Of a stretch of 64,000 bases of DNA, positions 25,108 to 34,303 are shown one piece after another. The first letter of the stretch is position 1. The number at the start of each line of letters is the position of its first letter. The notes beneath the pieces are model-generated. The model had not been told where the DNA came from and ran no database searches. It saw only the letters and a list, made by a program, of their open reading frames with translations. The DNA is from Massilia sp. BJB1822 (lineage in GTDB: Bacteria > Pseudomonadota > Gammaproteobacteria > Burkholderiales > Burkholderiaceae_D), in the NCBI RefSeq assembly GCF_013369485.1, contig NZ_JABWEB010000001.1, positions 682,001 to 746,000 on the forward strand, given 5' to 3'. The position numbers were made by a program, and so were the translations under genes.

Positions 25108-26507
25108 TGGAAAGCGAAACCCTGAGCGCCGTTTTCGGCGGCGCCAATGACGAGGCGGCGCCGCTGCTGCCGCCGCAAGCGAAGACGGTGCGCGACACCG
25201 GACTGGAACAGCCGATGCTGGTCGAACTGCTGGGCAAGACCCTGTTCATCGCCGGCCGCAGTCCGCTGCCCGCGCTGGCCACCCGCCTGCGCCTGTCGCT
25301 GAATGTGCTGCGCGAGCTGCTCGACTTCCTGGTGGCCGAGCAGCTGGCCGAAGTGGCCTGGCGCGGCGACTCCGACATCGACGTGCAATACCAGCTGACC
25401 GGCGCCGGCCGCCAGCGCGCCGCCGCCTGGCTGGAACGCTGCCGCTATGCCGGCCCGGCCCCGGTCACGCTGGAAGCCTATTGCGCCGTGCTGCAGCGCC
25501 AGGCCGGCCTGCTGGCCGCCATCACCGCCGAGGACATGGCCGAAGTGTTTGCCGGCGACTGCCTGCCCGCCAGCGTGCATGCGCTGGCCGGCGCGGCCCT
25601 GCATTCGGGCCGCTCGATCTTCCTGTATGGTCCGCCGGGCAGCGGCAAGAGCACCCTGGCGCGCAAGCTGGGCGGCCTGCTGCAGGGCGTGGTGGCGGTG
25701 CCGTATGCGCTGGCGCTGGGCCAGGAAATCGTGCAGATCTACGATCCGCTGCTGCACCTGCCGCCGGCCGGCGCGGCGGGCCGCCAGCCGCTGGAACGGC
25801 GCCATGGCGACAGCCGCTGGGTGCTGTGCCGGCGTCCCGTGGTGCAGGCCGGCGCGGAGCTGGCGGCCGATATGCTGGATCTGCGCTACGACGCCTACAG
25901 CGGCTGCTACCAGGCGCCTCCCCACCTGAAGGCCAACAACGGCCTGTTCATCATCGACGATCTGGGACGCCAGCGTGTGCGCCCGGCCGACCTGCTGAAC
26001 CGCTTCGCCCAGCCGCTCGATACGCGCCGCGACCAGCTCACGCTGCAGGGCGGCCATCAATTCAGCCTGCCGTTCGACGCGGTGCTGGTGTTCGCCACCA
26101 GCCTGGCGCCGCATGCCCTGCTCGACAGCGCCGCGCTACGCCGCGTCGCCTACAAGATCGCGGTCGGCGCCATCGGCGAGGAGGCTTACCGCAACCTATT
26201 CCGCCAGCACTGCCGCGCCGCCAATATCGCGCCGGACGAGGCCATGCTTGGCTATCTGATCGCCGAGCTGCATGGCGCCAGCGGCGAGCCTTTGCTGGCC
26301 TGCTATCCACGCGAGGTGGTGAGCCGGCTGGTGGACTTTGCCGGCTTCACGGGGGCCACGCCGCGCCTGACGCGCGCTGCCCTGGAGCAGGCCTGGAGCA
26401 GCATGTTCGCCGCGGACGAGGACTGCGCCGCTGAGGCCTTGTCCAGCGGCCCGGCGCTGCATAACTGCGAGGCGGCCGACGCCAGCCTCTACGAAAGCAT
26501 CAAATGA
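25104..26507 (+). CDS. AAA-type ATPase within the Tad operon
   Basis: 467 residues. The N-terminal about 110 residues look like a winged-helix domain (LVELLGKTLFIAG, LRLSLNVLRELLDFL). The AAA domain follows, with Walker A GPPGSGKST near residue 178, a Walker B-like FIIDDLGRQRV, and an arginine-rich sensor region. This is not CpaF, CpaE or a known core Tad component. It overlaps cpaA and cpaB by 4 bp at each end, so it is translated as part of the operon. It could be a chaperone or regulator of assembly; I cannot assign its exact role. Confidence 0.82.
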   Translation: MMESETLSAVFGGANDEAAPLLPPQAKTVRDTGLEQPMLVELLGKTLFIAGRSPLPALATRLRLSLNVLRELLDFLVAEQLAEVAWRGDSDIDVQYQLTGAGRQRAAAWLERCRYAGPAPVTLEAYCAVLQRQAGLLAAITAEDMAEVFAGDCLPASVHALAGAALHSGRSIFLYGPPGSGKSTLARKLGGLLQGVVAVPYALALGQEIVQIYDPLLHLPPAGAAGRQPLERRHGDSRWVLCRRPVVQAGAELAADMLDLRYDAYSGCYQAPPHLKANNGLFIIDDLGRQRVRPADLLNRFAQPLDTRRDQLTLQGGHQFSLPFDAVLVFATSLAPHALLDSAALRRVAYKIAVGAIGEEAYRNLFRQHCRAANIAPDEAMLGYLIAELHGASGEPLLACYPREVVSRLVDFAGFTGATPRLTRAALEQAWSSMFAADEDCAAEALSSGPALHNCEAADASLYESIK

Positions 26508-27382
26508 AAAACCGGCGCGCATATCTGATGATGGCAGTGGCCGTGGCGCTGGGCCTGTGCGCCGTGGTGCTGGCCTCGCGCTGGCTGCTGCACAAGAACA
26601 GCGGCACCGCCACGCGCATCGTGGTGGCCGGGATCGACGTCAACCTGGGCCAGCGCCTGGCCCCGGATATGCTTAAGCTGGCCGATTGGCCGGCGGCCAG
26701 CCTGCCGCAAGGCGCCTTGCGCGATCCCTTGCAGCTGAATGGGCGCGTGCTCAAATCGAGCGTGCTGCGCGGCGAGCCGCTGACGGCGGCCAAGCTGGCG
26801 CCGGCCGGCACCCTGGGCGGCTTGTCGGCCCTGATCGCCGAAGGCAAGCGCGCCATCACGGTGCGCGTCAACGATGTGGTGGGCGTGGCGGGTTTCGCCC
26901 TGCCCGGCAACTTCGTCGACATTCTGGTGAATATGCAGGCCGAGGGCGGCGCGCGCGGCGCGCAGGAGGCGGCCATCTCCAAGATCGTGCTGGAACGGAT
27001 TCTGGTGCTGGCCGTGGCGCAGGAGGTGAGCCGCGACGATACTAAGCCGCGCGTGGTCAATGCCGTGACGCTGGAAGTGACGCCGGTGCAGGCCGAGAAG
27101 CTGGACCTGGCGCGCAGCGTGGGCAGCCTGTCCCTGGTGCTGCGCAACCAGGTGGATCCGCATCCCGGCGTGACCGATGGCGCCACCAAGCTCTCGCTGC
27201 TGGGCGGACAGGCGGCTGGCGCTGCGCTGCCGCCTGCCGCCGCCGTTCCCGCCGCCATGACGCCCGAGGCCGCGCCAGCCGCGCCTTCGCGGCGCGCGCG
27301 CAGCGCCCACCCTGCGGCTGCGGCGGAAAAAGCCTGCAGCGGCGTGATCGACGGCTTGCGCAGCCGCCGGGAGTGCCTGTGA
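26504..27382 (+). CDS. cpaB: Tad pilus assembly protein CpaB/RcpC
   Basis: 292 residues. One N-terminal membrane segment (AYLMMAVAVALGLCAVVLAS) is followed by a SAF-like domain (RIVVAGIDVNLGQRLAPDML) and the CpaB body (KRAITVRVNDVVGVAGFALP, NFVDILVNMQ, LARSVGSLSLVLRNQVD). In the family it is a periplasmic/outer-membrane-associated partner of the secretin. The C-terminal 60 residues are Ala/Pro rich and probably disordered, ending with two Cys. It starts within the previous gene's ATGA overlap. Confidence 0.93.
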   Translation: MKNRRAYLMMAVAVALGLCAVVLASRWLLHKNSGTATRIVVAGIDVNLGQRLAPDMLKLADWPAASLPQGALRDPLQLNGRVLKSSVLRGEPLTAAKLAPAGTLGGLSALIAEGKRAITVRVNDVVGVAGFALPGNFVDILVNMQAEGGARGAQEAAISKIVLERILVLAVAQEVSRDDTKPRVVNAVTLEVTPVQAEKLDLARSVGSLSLVLRNQVDPHPGVTDGATKLSLLGGQAAGAALPPAAAVPAAMTPEAAPAAPSRRARSAHPAAAAEKACSGVIDGLRSRRECL

Positions 27383-27391
27383 GGAGCCGCC

Positions 27392-29017
27392 ATGACGACC
27401 CGCCTCTTCCACCTGCTTTCGCTGCGCCGCCTGCCGCTGGCCTGCCTGCTGGCGTTCGCCCTGTGCGCCGGCATGGCGCCGCTGCGGACAGCACTTGCCG
27501 CGCCCACATCGGGAGCACCAGCCCTTGCACCGCAGGCCACCGCCACTGCGGTACCCGCACCGGCCGCCGTGCTGACGCGAGTTGCTGCTCCTGCGCCGCT
27601 TGCGCCGACCGCCAAGCCGGTGCAGAGGACGGCGCCTAACGCCGCCCTGCATTGCGGCGGCCAGGCGGCCGCGCCGGGCAAGCTGGCGCTGCAGATCGGG
27701 AAGTCCACCTTGCTGCGCCTGCCCGAAGTGGTGAGCAGCCGCAGTGTGGGCAATCCCGCCGTGCTGCAAGCCATGCTGGTGGCGCCCGACACCTTGTACG
27801 TGTTGGGAATGGACGTGGGCAGCACCAATATGATCGTGCAGGGCCGCAGCGGCGTTTGCAGCGTGATCGAAGTGACGGTGGGCGTGGACACGGCCGGCCT
27901 GCAGGCGGCGCTGGCCGAGCTGCTGCCGGCGGAGCGCAATATCCGCGTCAGCGCCGCCGCCGATGCGCTGGTGCTGAGCGGCGAGGTGGAGGACGGGCCG
28001 ACCTTGGCGCGCGTGCTGGAACTGGCGCAAGCCTATGTGCGGCGTCCGGCGCAGGCGCTGGCTGCCGCTGCCGACGATGCGGCGGACGGGGCGCCGGCCA
28101 AGTCTTCCACGCCGGCCGCCAGCGCGCCGGACAGCGGCGGCGCGCAAGGCCGCATTGTAAACATGCTGTCGCTCACGGCGCCGCAGCAGGTGATGCTGGA
28201 AGTGAAGGTGGCGGAAGTGTCCAAGACCCTGCTCGACAAGCTGGAAGGCAGCGCCCAGCTGCATCGCGGCGTGGGCAGCTGGACGGCCAGCGTGCTGTCC
28301 AATTTTCTGAGCGGCACCGCAGGCGGTGGCCTGATGCTGGGCAAGCCCGATGGCAGCCGCCTGCGCCTGGACGGCGAACGCCATGACGCCCTGGTGCGCA
28401 TCCTGGCCGAGCCGACGGTGATGGCGATCAGCGGCCAGGAAGGCAGTTTTCTCGCGGGCGGCAAGGTGCTGATTCCCGTCGGCCAGGACAATAACCGCGT
28501 CACCTTGCAGGAAAAGGAATTCGGCGTCGGCCTGCGCTTCACGCCCACCGTGTTGGCGGGCGGCCGTATCCACCTCAAGGTGGCGCCCGAAGTGTCGGAG
28601 CTGTCGCGCGAAGGCGTGGGCGTCAGCGCGGCTGGTCTGGGCGGCAGTTCGGTCCTGCCCCTGATCACCACGCGCCGCGCCGCCACCACCTTGCAGCTGT
28701 TCGATGGACAAAGCTTCGCCATCGGCGGCTTGATCCGCCATACCCAGTCCGGCAATCTGCAGGCGATGCCGGTGCTGGGCGAGGTGCCGGTGCTGGGCGC
28801 CCTGTTCCGCAGCACCGACTTCCAGCAGGACCGCACCGAACTGCTGTTCGTCGTCACCGCCCATCTGGTCAAGCCGCTGTCGCCCGGCTATGGCTTGCCG
28901 ACCGACGGCCCGCCCGCGCCCAGCCGTTCCAGCCTGATGCTGGACGGCCGCCTGGAAGGCGCCGCGCCGTCCAACGCATCGTCCGCGCCGCGCGACAGCG
29001 GCTTCCAACTGAAATAG
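27392..29017 (+). CDS. cpaC: Tad outer-membrane secretin CpaC/RcpA
   Basis: 541 residues: signal peptide, an Ala/Pro-rich stretch, a BON-like pilus and flagellar secretin N-domain (IGKSTLLRLPEVVSSRSVGN, VLGMDVGSTNMIVQG), then the secretin core (LTAPQQVMLEVKVAEVSKTL, VGLRFTPTVLAGGRIHLKVA and GEVPVLGALFRS with the TELLFVVTAHLV end). It forms the outer-membrane gate for the Flp pilus. It follows cpaB by 9 bp. The linker between the N-domain and core is unusually long and Ala-rich. Confidence 0.95.
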   Translation: MTTRLFHLLSLRRLPLACLLAFALCAGMAPLRTALAAPTSGAPALAPQATATAVPAPAAVLTRVAAPAPLAPTAKPVQRTAPNAALHCGGQAAAPGKLALQIGKSTLLRLPEVVSSRSVGNPAVLQAMLVAPDTLYVLGMDVGSTNMIVQGRSGVCSVIEVTVGVDTAGLQAALAELLPAERNIRVSAAADALVLSGEVEDGPTLARVLELAQAYVRRPAQALAAAADDAADGAPAKSSTPAASAPDSGGAQGRIVNMLSLTAPQQVMLEVKVAEVSKTLLDKLEGSAQLHRGVGSWTASVLSNFLSGTAGGGLMLGKPDGSRLRLDGERHDALVRILAEPTVMAISGQEGSFLAGGKVLIPVGQDNNRVTLQEKEFGVGLRFTPTVLAGGRIHLKVAPEVSELSREGVGVSAAGLGGSSVLPLITTRRAATTLQLFDGQSFAIGGLIRHTQSGNLQAMPVLGEVPVLGALFRSTDFQQDRTELLFVVTAHLVKPLSPGYGLPTDGPPAPSRSSLMLDGRLEGAAPSNASSAPRDSGFQLK

Positions 29018-29026
29018 GAGCCGCTT

Positions 29027-29312
29027 ATGAAACAGGCATTGACCTTGCTGCTGGCTGGCGCTGGCGCGCTGCTGTCGGCCAGCGCCGGCCTCGCTGCCGC
29101 CAGCAGCACGCCAATGGGATGCGCGCTTTGGCGACGCCGTGCGCGCCGCCATGGCGCGCCAGCGCATCCATCCGGGCGGCGCCAATCCGGACCAGGCGCG
29201 CGGCATCGACGGCGCGGCGGCGCTGCAGGCGCAAGAACAGTACCGCAAGTCCTTCAGCGCGCCGCAGCCGCAGCCAAGCGCCTTCACCATCGGCGTCAGT
29301 GGTGGAAAATGA
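29027..29312 (+). pseudogene. Frameshifted small Tad-locus lipoprotein-like gene
   Basis: Frame 1 from ATG 29027 gives a signal peptide (MKQALTLLLAGAGALLSASA) but then runs into an arginine-rich shadow. From about 29116 frame 2 reads QWDARFGDAVRAAMARQ, then HPGGANPDQARGIDGAAA and PSAFTIGVSGGK, and stops at TGA 29310-29312. That stop overlaps the next ATG, in the same ATGA style as the rest of the operon. The combined product matches the small exported protein usual at this place in betaproteobacterial Tad loci (pattern TPxWDxRFGDAV...GIDG). One extra base or two missing bases near 29115-29120 explain the break. Either a real mutation or a sequencing error. Confidence 0.72.
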
Positions 29313-30721
29313 AAGCCCGCGCCTCCCAGTGCCGCCAGCGCGGCGCGATCGCGCTGATGTTTGGCCTGCTGGTCCTGCTGCTGCTTGGCATGCTGGGCAT
29401 GGTGATCGACCTCGGCCAGCTGTACAACCGCGAGCAGGAGATGCGCACCCTGGCCGATAGTGCCGCCCTGGCTGCGGCGCGCGAACTGAATGGCACGGCG
29501 GCCGGCGTCAACAGCGCTTTGTCGCATGCGGCGCAGACGGCTGCCGCCAGCCATTACCGCTATTCGCAGCCGGTCACCTGGTCCAGCGCGGCCCTGAGTT
29601 TTGCCGACGATGCCGATGGCCCCTGGCATAGCGCGGCCGATACCGTCGCCAGTCCCGCCGGACGGATTTTCGCCCGCGTCGATACGCGGCAGCTGGGGGA
29701 GGAGCATGGCACGGTCGCCACTGCCTTCCTGTTCCTGCTGGCGCCGGCCCAGGCCAGCCAGCAGGTGGCTGCCGTGGCGGTGGCCGGGCGCTCCGGCCTG
29801 GCCATTGCGCCGCTGGCCGTCTGCGCCATGGACCCCGCGCCCAGCAAGACGCGCAATATCGCCGGGCCGGTCGATGAGCTGGTGCAGTATGGCTTCCGGC
29901 GCGGCGTCAGCTACAACCTGCTGAATCTGAATCCGGCGCTGGGCGCGGCCAGCGGCGAATATTTTCTGGTCGATCCCATCAGCGCCGCCGGCACGCTGGG
30001 CACGTTGGCCAATACCGAAGACAGCGTGCTGGCGCCCTTCATGTGCGCCGGCCGCCTGCATCTGCGCCGCATCGGTAGCCAGCCAGTGACGGTGCGCCGC
30101 AAAACGCCGTTTACCCTGGCGCTGCAGCTCAATTCCCGCTTCAACAGCTATGGCCCGGCGGCCGACCCCCTATCCTGCACGCCATTGGCGGCGCCGCCGG
30201 ACAGCAATATCGCCTCGTTCGCGGCCGGCAGCTGGATGGGCGTGGCGCCCAGCGCCGCCCATGCCCAGCCTACCGCCGCCGGCACGCCGGGCAAGCCGCT
30301 GAGCAGCGTGGCCGATCCCTTGCCGGAGCCGGTGGTGAATGCCGCCGCCTACGGGCCGCTGTGGGCCTATGGCGCCGCCATCATTTCGCCATCCGGCGCG
30401 GCGTATCCGCGCGCCTACTGGCCGCAGCTCTATCCCGCCTCGCCGGGCGCGCCGACGGCGCCATCGTATCCCGCCCTGTCCACGCCCTATGCCGCCATGG
30501 TGACGGCGCCGACAGGCAATACCGGCCTGGCGCGCCGCCGTCTGCTGCAGATTCCCCTATTGGCCTGCCCGGTGCCGGCCGGCCAGCTGCAGCAGGCGAG
30601 CGTGCTGGCGATCGGCACCTTCTTCATGGTGGCGCCGGCCAGCGGCGCGGCCATCAGCGCCGAATTCGCGGGCCTGGCAAGTGAGCAAAGCCTGGGAACG
30701 CCAGTGGAGCTGCTGCGATGA
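29309..30721 (+). CDS. TadG-like pilus assembly protein
   Basis: 470 residues starting MKARASQCRQRGAIALMFGL at ATG 29309. The longer open frame from 29027 is an artefact of the frameshifted gene before it. The TadG-type N-terminal helix (LLVLLLLGMLGMVIDLGQLY, then ADSAALAAARELNG) is followed by about 400 extracytoplasmic residues rich in Pro, Ala and Tyr, longer than a simple pseudopilin. TadG-like proteins anchor or cap the Flp pilus. It overlaps the next gene by 4 bp (ATGA). Confidence 0.86.
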   Translation: MKARASQCRQRGAIALMFGLLVLLLLGMLGMVIDLGQLYNREQEMRTLADSAALAAARELNGTAAGVNSALSHAAQTAAASHYRYSQPVTWSSAALSFADDADGPWHSAADTVASPAGRIFARVDTRQLGEEHGTVATAFLFLLAPAQASQQVAAVAVAGRSGLAIAPLAVCAMDPAPSKTRNIAGPVDELVQYGFRRGVSYNLLNLNPALGAASGEYFLVDPISAAGTLGTLANTEDSVLAPFMCAGRLHLRRIGSQPVTVRRKTPFTLALQLNSRFNSYGPAADPLSCTPLAAPPDSNIASFAAGSWMGVAPSAAHAQPTAAGTPGKPLSSVADPLPEPVVNAAAYGPLWAYGAAIISPSGAAYPRAYWPQLYPASPGAPTAPSYPALSTPYAAMVTAPTGNTGLARRRLLQIPLLACPVPAGQLQQASVLAIGTFFMVAPASGAAISAEFAGLASEQSLGTPVELLR

Positions 30722-31170
30722 GCGTGCGGCAGCGCATGCGGCGCGGCCAGGGCGGCGTGGTGGCCATCGAGCTGGCCGTGGTGCTGGACATGGCGGCGCT
30801 GCTGCTGGCCGTGCTGCTGCTGGGTGGACGCATGATGTGGCATTACTCTGTGCTGCAAAGGGCCGCCTTCGATGCCGCCCGCTATATGGCGACCATGCCG
30901 CGTCCCGAGCTGGCCAATCCCATGCAGGCGCCGGTGCTGGCGGCGCGCGCCGGCCAGCTGGTGCTGGACGCGGTCAGCGAAGCGGCGCTCGATACCAGTC
31001 CGGGCGCCGGGCAGGTCTCGGTGCGCTGCGACGATCTGCCTTGCGGCGGTACGCCGCCGCAGCGCATCCGCGTCACCGTGCAGATCCAGCTCAGCGATCC
31101 GCTGTTCAATCTCCTGGGGGCGGGCAGCATCGCCCTGACCGGCTCCTCGGTGCAGCCCTATGTCAACTAA
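30718..31170 (+). CDS. TadE-family pseudopilin
   Basis: 150 residues. The prepilin-like N-terminus (RGQGGVVAIELAVVLDMAAL) has the Gly-x(5)-Glu pattern processed by CpaA. A long hydrophobic helix and a periplasmic domain with paired cysteines (CDDLPCGG) follow. The TadE domain of pseudopilins in Tad loci fits. It overlaps both neighbours (4 bp before, 11 bp after). Confidence 0.87.
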   Translation: MSVRQRMRRGQGGVVAIELAVVLDMAALLLAVLLLGGRMMWHYSVLQRAAFDAARYMATMPRPELANPMQAPVLAARAGQLVLDAVSEAALDTSPGAGQVSVRCDDLPCGGTPPQRIRVTVQIQLSDPLFNLLGAGSIALTGSSVQPYVN

Positions 31171-31714
31171 GCCGCCAACCCTGCGCCGCCAGCACGGCGC
31201 CACCACGGTCGAGGTGGCGCTGGCCAGCCTGATTTTCTTCCTCTTCCTGCTCGGCTGGATGGAGCTGGCGCGCTATATGTATCTGCTGAACCTGAGCCAG
31301 GAAGTGACGCGGCGCGCGGCGCGCGCGGCGGCCATGGCGGACTTCTCCGACAGTGCCGCCATGGCGACGCTGCGCCAGCAAGCCATGTTCGGCGCCGCCA
31401 CGCTGGACGGCACGATCACCGGCGGCAATCTCGCCATCGATTACCTGCGGCTCGATGCGGCGGGTGCGCTGTTGCCGGCCTCGCCCATGCCGGCCAGCCC
31501 CGCCGGCAATGCCGTCAACTGCCTGCGCGATCCGCAGGGCGCTTCCTGCATCCGTTTCGTGCGGGTGCGCTGGTGCGGCAATGGCGGCGATTGCCCGTCC
31601 TTGCCCTTCGCTTCCACGGTGCCGCTGCCCATGCAGCTGGCACTGCCGCGTTCCACCGTGGTGGTGCGCGCCGAGTCGCTGGGCTTCACGCCGGGCGCCC
31701 CGCTTTCTCCCTGA
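31160..31714 (+). CDS. TadE/TadF-family pseudopilin
   Basis: 184 residues with a prepilin-like start (RRQHGATTVEVALASLIFFL, again Glu at mature position 5), a single transmembrane helix ending in WMELARYMY, and a TadE-like NLSQEVTRRAARAAAM segment. The periplasmic part has four Cys in CLRDPQGASC and the CGNGGDC region. It begins inside the preceding gene (11-bp overlap), so translation is coupled. It is probably the minor pseudopilin partner TadF. Confidence 0.85.
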   Translation: MSTKPPTLRRQHGATTVEVALASLIFFLFLLGWMELARYMYLLNLSQEVTRRAARAAAMADFSDSAAMATLRQQAMFGAATLDGTITGGNLAIDYLRLDAAGALLPASPMPASPAGNAVNCLRDPQGASCIRFVRVRWCGNGGDCPSLPFASTVPLPMQLALPRSTVVVRAESLGFTPGAPLSP

Positions 31715-31744
31715 AACGCCGCAAGCCATGCGAAAGGAATAGTC

Positions 31745-32920
31745 ATGAAGGCACTGATGATCAGTAACGATAGGCAGCTGCATGCGGAGATCGGCGCCCA
31801 GGGTTCGGCGCGCATGCCGCCGGTGCTGCTGGCGGCCACGCGCGCCGGCCTGCGCGATGCGGTGGAGCGCATCATGTCCGATGCGCCGGAGCTGGTGATC
31901 TTCGACGCCAGCGACGTCGAGCCGGGCGAGGCGGACATGGTGGAAAGGCTGGCGCGCCTGTATCCGCAGGCCCGCTTCATCCTGCTGGCGCGCGAGCCGC
32001 AGCAGGACTTGCTGATCCGCGCCATGCGCGCCGGCATGCGCGAAGTGCTGCAGCTGCCGCTGGTGCACCGCGCCTTCCACGAGGCCATCGACCGCATCGA
32101 GGTCGAAACCGGCGTCACGCGCATGCGCGACGGCAAGGCGCTGGCCTTCATCTCCTGCAAGGGCGGCAGCGGCGCCACCTTCCTCTCCACCAATTTCGGC
32201 TATGCGCTGGCGGCCCTGGCCGACAAGAAGGTGCTGCTGATCGACCTGCACGGCCAGTTCGGCGACGCCACGCTGTATGTGTCGGACCAGAAGCCCTGCA
32301 TGACCCTGTCCGATATCTGCGCCCAGATCGGCCGCATGGACGGCGCCTTCCTGGAATCGAGCCTGGTGCATGTCTCGCCCGGCTTCGGCGTGCTGGCGGC
32401 GGCCGACGATCCGGGCCAGACCGTGGCGATGAAGCCCGAACATATGGACACCATCCTGCGCGTGGCGCGCCAGCACTACGACTACATCGTGCTCGATGTG
32501 GGACGCCAGATCGACGCCCTGTCGCTGCGCGCCCTCGACTGCGCCGACGCCATCTACCCGGTGCTGCAGCTGGCCCTGCCCGATATCCGCGACGGCCGCC
32601 GCCTGCTCGATATCTTCCGCTCGCTCGGCTATCCGACCGAGCGCACCCGCCTGATCGTCAACCGCTACGAGAAGGGCGGCAAGCTGCGCCTGGCGGACCT
32701 GGAGCAGGCGCTGGGCGCCGATGTGCTGCACACGGTGCCCAACGATTATCTGTGCGCCACCGATTCGGTGAACCAGGGCGTTCCGGTGCTGCAGCTCTCG
32801 CGCAGCAGCCCGGTGGCGCGCAGCCTGGCCGAGCTGGTGGCGCTGGTGACGGAGCGCCGCGTGCTGGAAAACAAGGGGCTGTTCAACCGCCTGTTCGGCC
32901 GCAGCGAAGCCGAACAGTGA
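31745..32920 (+). CDS. cpaE: CpaE/TadZ pilus localisation ATPase
   Basis: 391 residues. The N-terminal 125 residues form a receiver-like pseudo-domain. The ParA/MinD-like ATPase domain follows, with a deviant Walker A ([16 protein letters not shown]), a DLHGQFGD switch and [17 protein letters not shown]. The Lys-to-Ala change at the Walker A GKT position (GAT) is usual in CpaE. In Caulobacter CpaE positions the secretion machinery at a pole. It sits 30 bp after the pseudopilin gene with an AAAGGAAT ribosome site. Confidence 0.93.
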   Translation: MKALMISNDRQLHAEIGAQGSARMPPVLLAATRAGLRDAVERIMSDAPELVIFDASDVEPGEADMVERLARLYPQARFILLAREPQQDLLIRAMRAGMREVLQLPLVHRAFHEAIDRIEVETGVTRMRDGKALAFISCKGGSGATFLSTNFGYALAALADKKVLLIDLHGQFGDATLYVSDQKPCMTLSDICAQIGRMDGAFLESSLVHVSPGFGVLAAADDPGQTVAMKPEHMDTILRVARQHYDYIVLDVGRQIDALSLRALDCADAIYPVLQLALPDIRDGRRLLDIFRSLGYPTERTRLIVNRYEKGGKLRLADLEQALGADVLHTVPNDYLCATDSVNQGVPVLQLSRSSPVARSLAELVALVTERRVLENKGLFNRLFGRSEAEQ

Positions 32921-32945
32921 GCCCACGCCGCCCGAGGAGAACATC

Positions 32946-34292
32946 ATGAGCCTGCGCGAACGCCTTGCGCTTGCCGACGACGTCCGCGCCGCCTGCGCCA
33001 CGCCAGCCGGCATGGCCAGCGCCGCCTATCGCGAGTTGAAGAAGTCCATGCACCAGGCCATTCTGGACCGCATCGACCTGGAACGCCTGAAGCGCCTGAC
33101 GCCGGAACAGTTCAAGCACGAGCTGGCGCTGCTGGTCCAGCGCATCATCGAGGAAGAGCGCATTGTGCTGAACCAGTCGGAGCGCCACAGCCTGGTGCTC
33201 GACATCCAGCACGAGATGCTGGGCTTCGGCCCGCTGGAGCCGCTGCTGGCCGATCCCGGCGTCTCGGATATCCTGGTCAACACCCACGCCAAGGTGTATG
33301 TGGAGCGCGCCGGTCGGCTGGAGCTGACCGCCGTCAGCTTCCATGACGACGCCCACCTGATGAAGATCATCGAGAAGATCGTCTCGCGCGTGGGCCGGCG
33401 CGTGGACGAATCCAGCCCCATGGTCGATGCGCGCCTGCCGGATGGCTCGCGCGTGAATGCCATCATTCCGCCGCTGGCGGTGGATGGCCCCATCCTGTCG
33501 ATCCGCCGTTTCGCCGCCAACCCGCTCAGCATCGAGCAAATGCTCAGCTACAAAAGCCTGACCCCGCCCATGATCGAGGTGCTGCGCGCCCTGGGCCGCG
33601 CCAAGATCAATATCCTGATTTCGGGCGGCACCGGCAGCGGCAAGACCACCTTGCTGAATGTGCTGTCCGGCTTCATTCCGCCGACTGAGCGCATCGTCAC
33701 CATCGAGGATGCGGCCGAGCTGCAGATGCGCCAGCCGCACGTGGTGCGCCTGGAAACGCGGCCGCCGAATATCGAAGGACGCGGCGAAGTCACGCAGCGT
33801 TCATTGGTACGCAACGCGCTGCGCATGCGGCCCGACCGCATCATCCTGGGCGAGGTGCGCGGCGCCGAAGCCATGGACATGCTGCAGGCGATGAATACCG
33901 GCCACGAAGGCTCGCTCGCCACCATCCACGCCAATTCGCCGCGCGACGCCCTGGCGCGGCTGGAAAATATGGTGGGCATGGCCGGCGCCAACCTGACGCC
34001 GCGCGCCACGCGCCAGCAGATCTGTTCCGCCGTGACGGTGGTGCTGCAGGTGTCGCGCCTGACGGACGGCACGCGCAAGCTGGTCAGCCTGCAGGAAATC
34101 ACCGGCATGGAGGGCGATATGCTGGCCATGCACGAGATCTTCCGCTACGAGCAGACCGGGGTCGATGAAAATGGCCGCGTCAGCGGCCATTTCTGCGCCA
34201 CCGGGTTGCGGCCGCGCTTCGCCGACCGCCTGCGCACCTTCGGCGCGCCGGTGCCGGACAGCGCCTTCGATCCCGACCGCGTGTTTGAGTGA
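32946..34292 (+). CDS. cpaF: CpaF/TadA secretion ATPase
   Basis: 448 residues, the motor of the Tad pilus. The N-terminal domain ends in [20 protein letters not shown]. The catalytic domain has Walker A GGTGSGKT at residues 227-234, an Asp box/Walker B region ([19 protein letters not shown]) and the His box ([13 protein letters not shown]). These are the standard features of bidirectional type II/IV secretion ATPases. Its TGA is next to a strong GAGGGAGG ribosome site for tadB. Confidence 0.96.
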   Translation: MSLRERLALADDVRAACATPAGMASAAYRELKKSMHQAILDRIDLERLKRLTPEQFKHELALLVQRIIEEERIVLNQSERHSLVLDIQHEMLGFGPLEPLLADPGVSDILVNTHAKVYVERAGRLELTAVSFHDDAHLMKIIEKIVSRVGRRVDESSPMVDARLPDGSRVNAIIPPLAVDGPILSIRRFAANPLSIEQMLSYKSLTPPMIEVLRALGRAKINILISGGTGSGKTTLLNVLSGFIPPTERIVTIEDAAELQMRQPHVVRLETRPPNIEGRGEVTQRSLVRNALRMRPDRIILGEVRGAEAMDMLQAMNTGHEGSLATIHANSPRDALARLENMVGMAGANLTPRATRQQICSAVTVVLQVSRLTDGTRKLVSLQEITGMEGDMLAMHEIFRYEQTGVDENGRVSGHFCATGLRPRFADRLRTFGAPVPDSAFDPDRVFE

Positions 34293-34303
34293 GGGAGGAT
34301 GGC

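Noticed and set aside
26489..30061. A 1190-codon minus-strand open frame opposite the Tad genes
   Set aside because: It runs across several real genes (cpaB, cpaC, tadG-like) and has low-complexity Arg/Gln/Ala-rich translation, so it is an antisense artefact.
29027..30721. A single long TadG-like gene from 29027
   Set aside because: Residues between 30 and 94 of that frame are an Arg-rich shadow. The true gene starts at ATG 29309 and the first part belongs to a frameshifted small gene.
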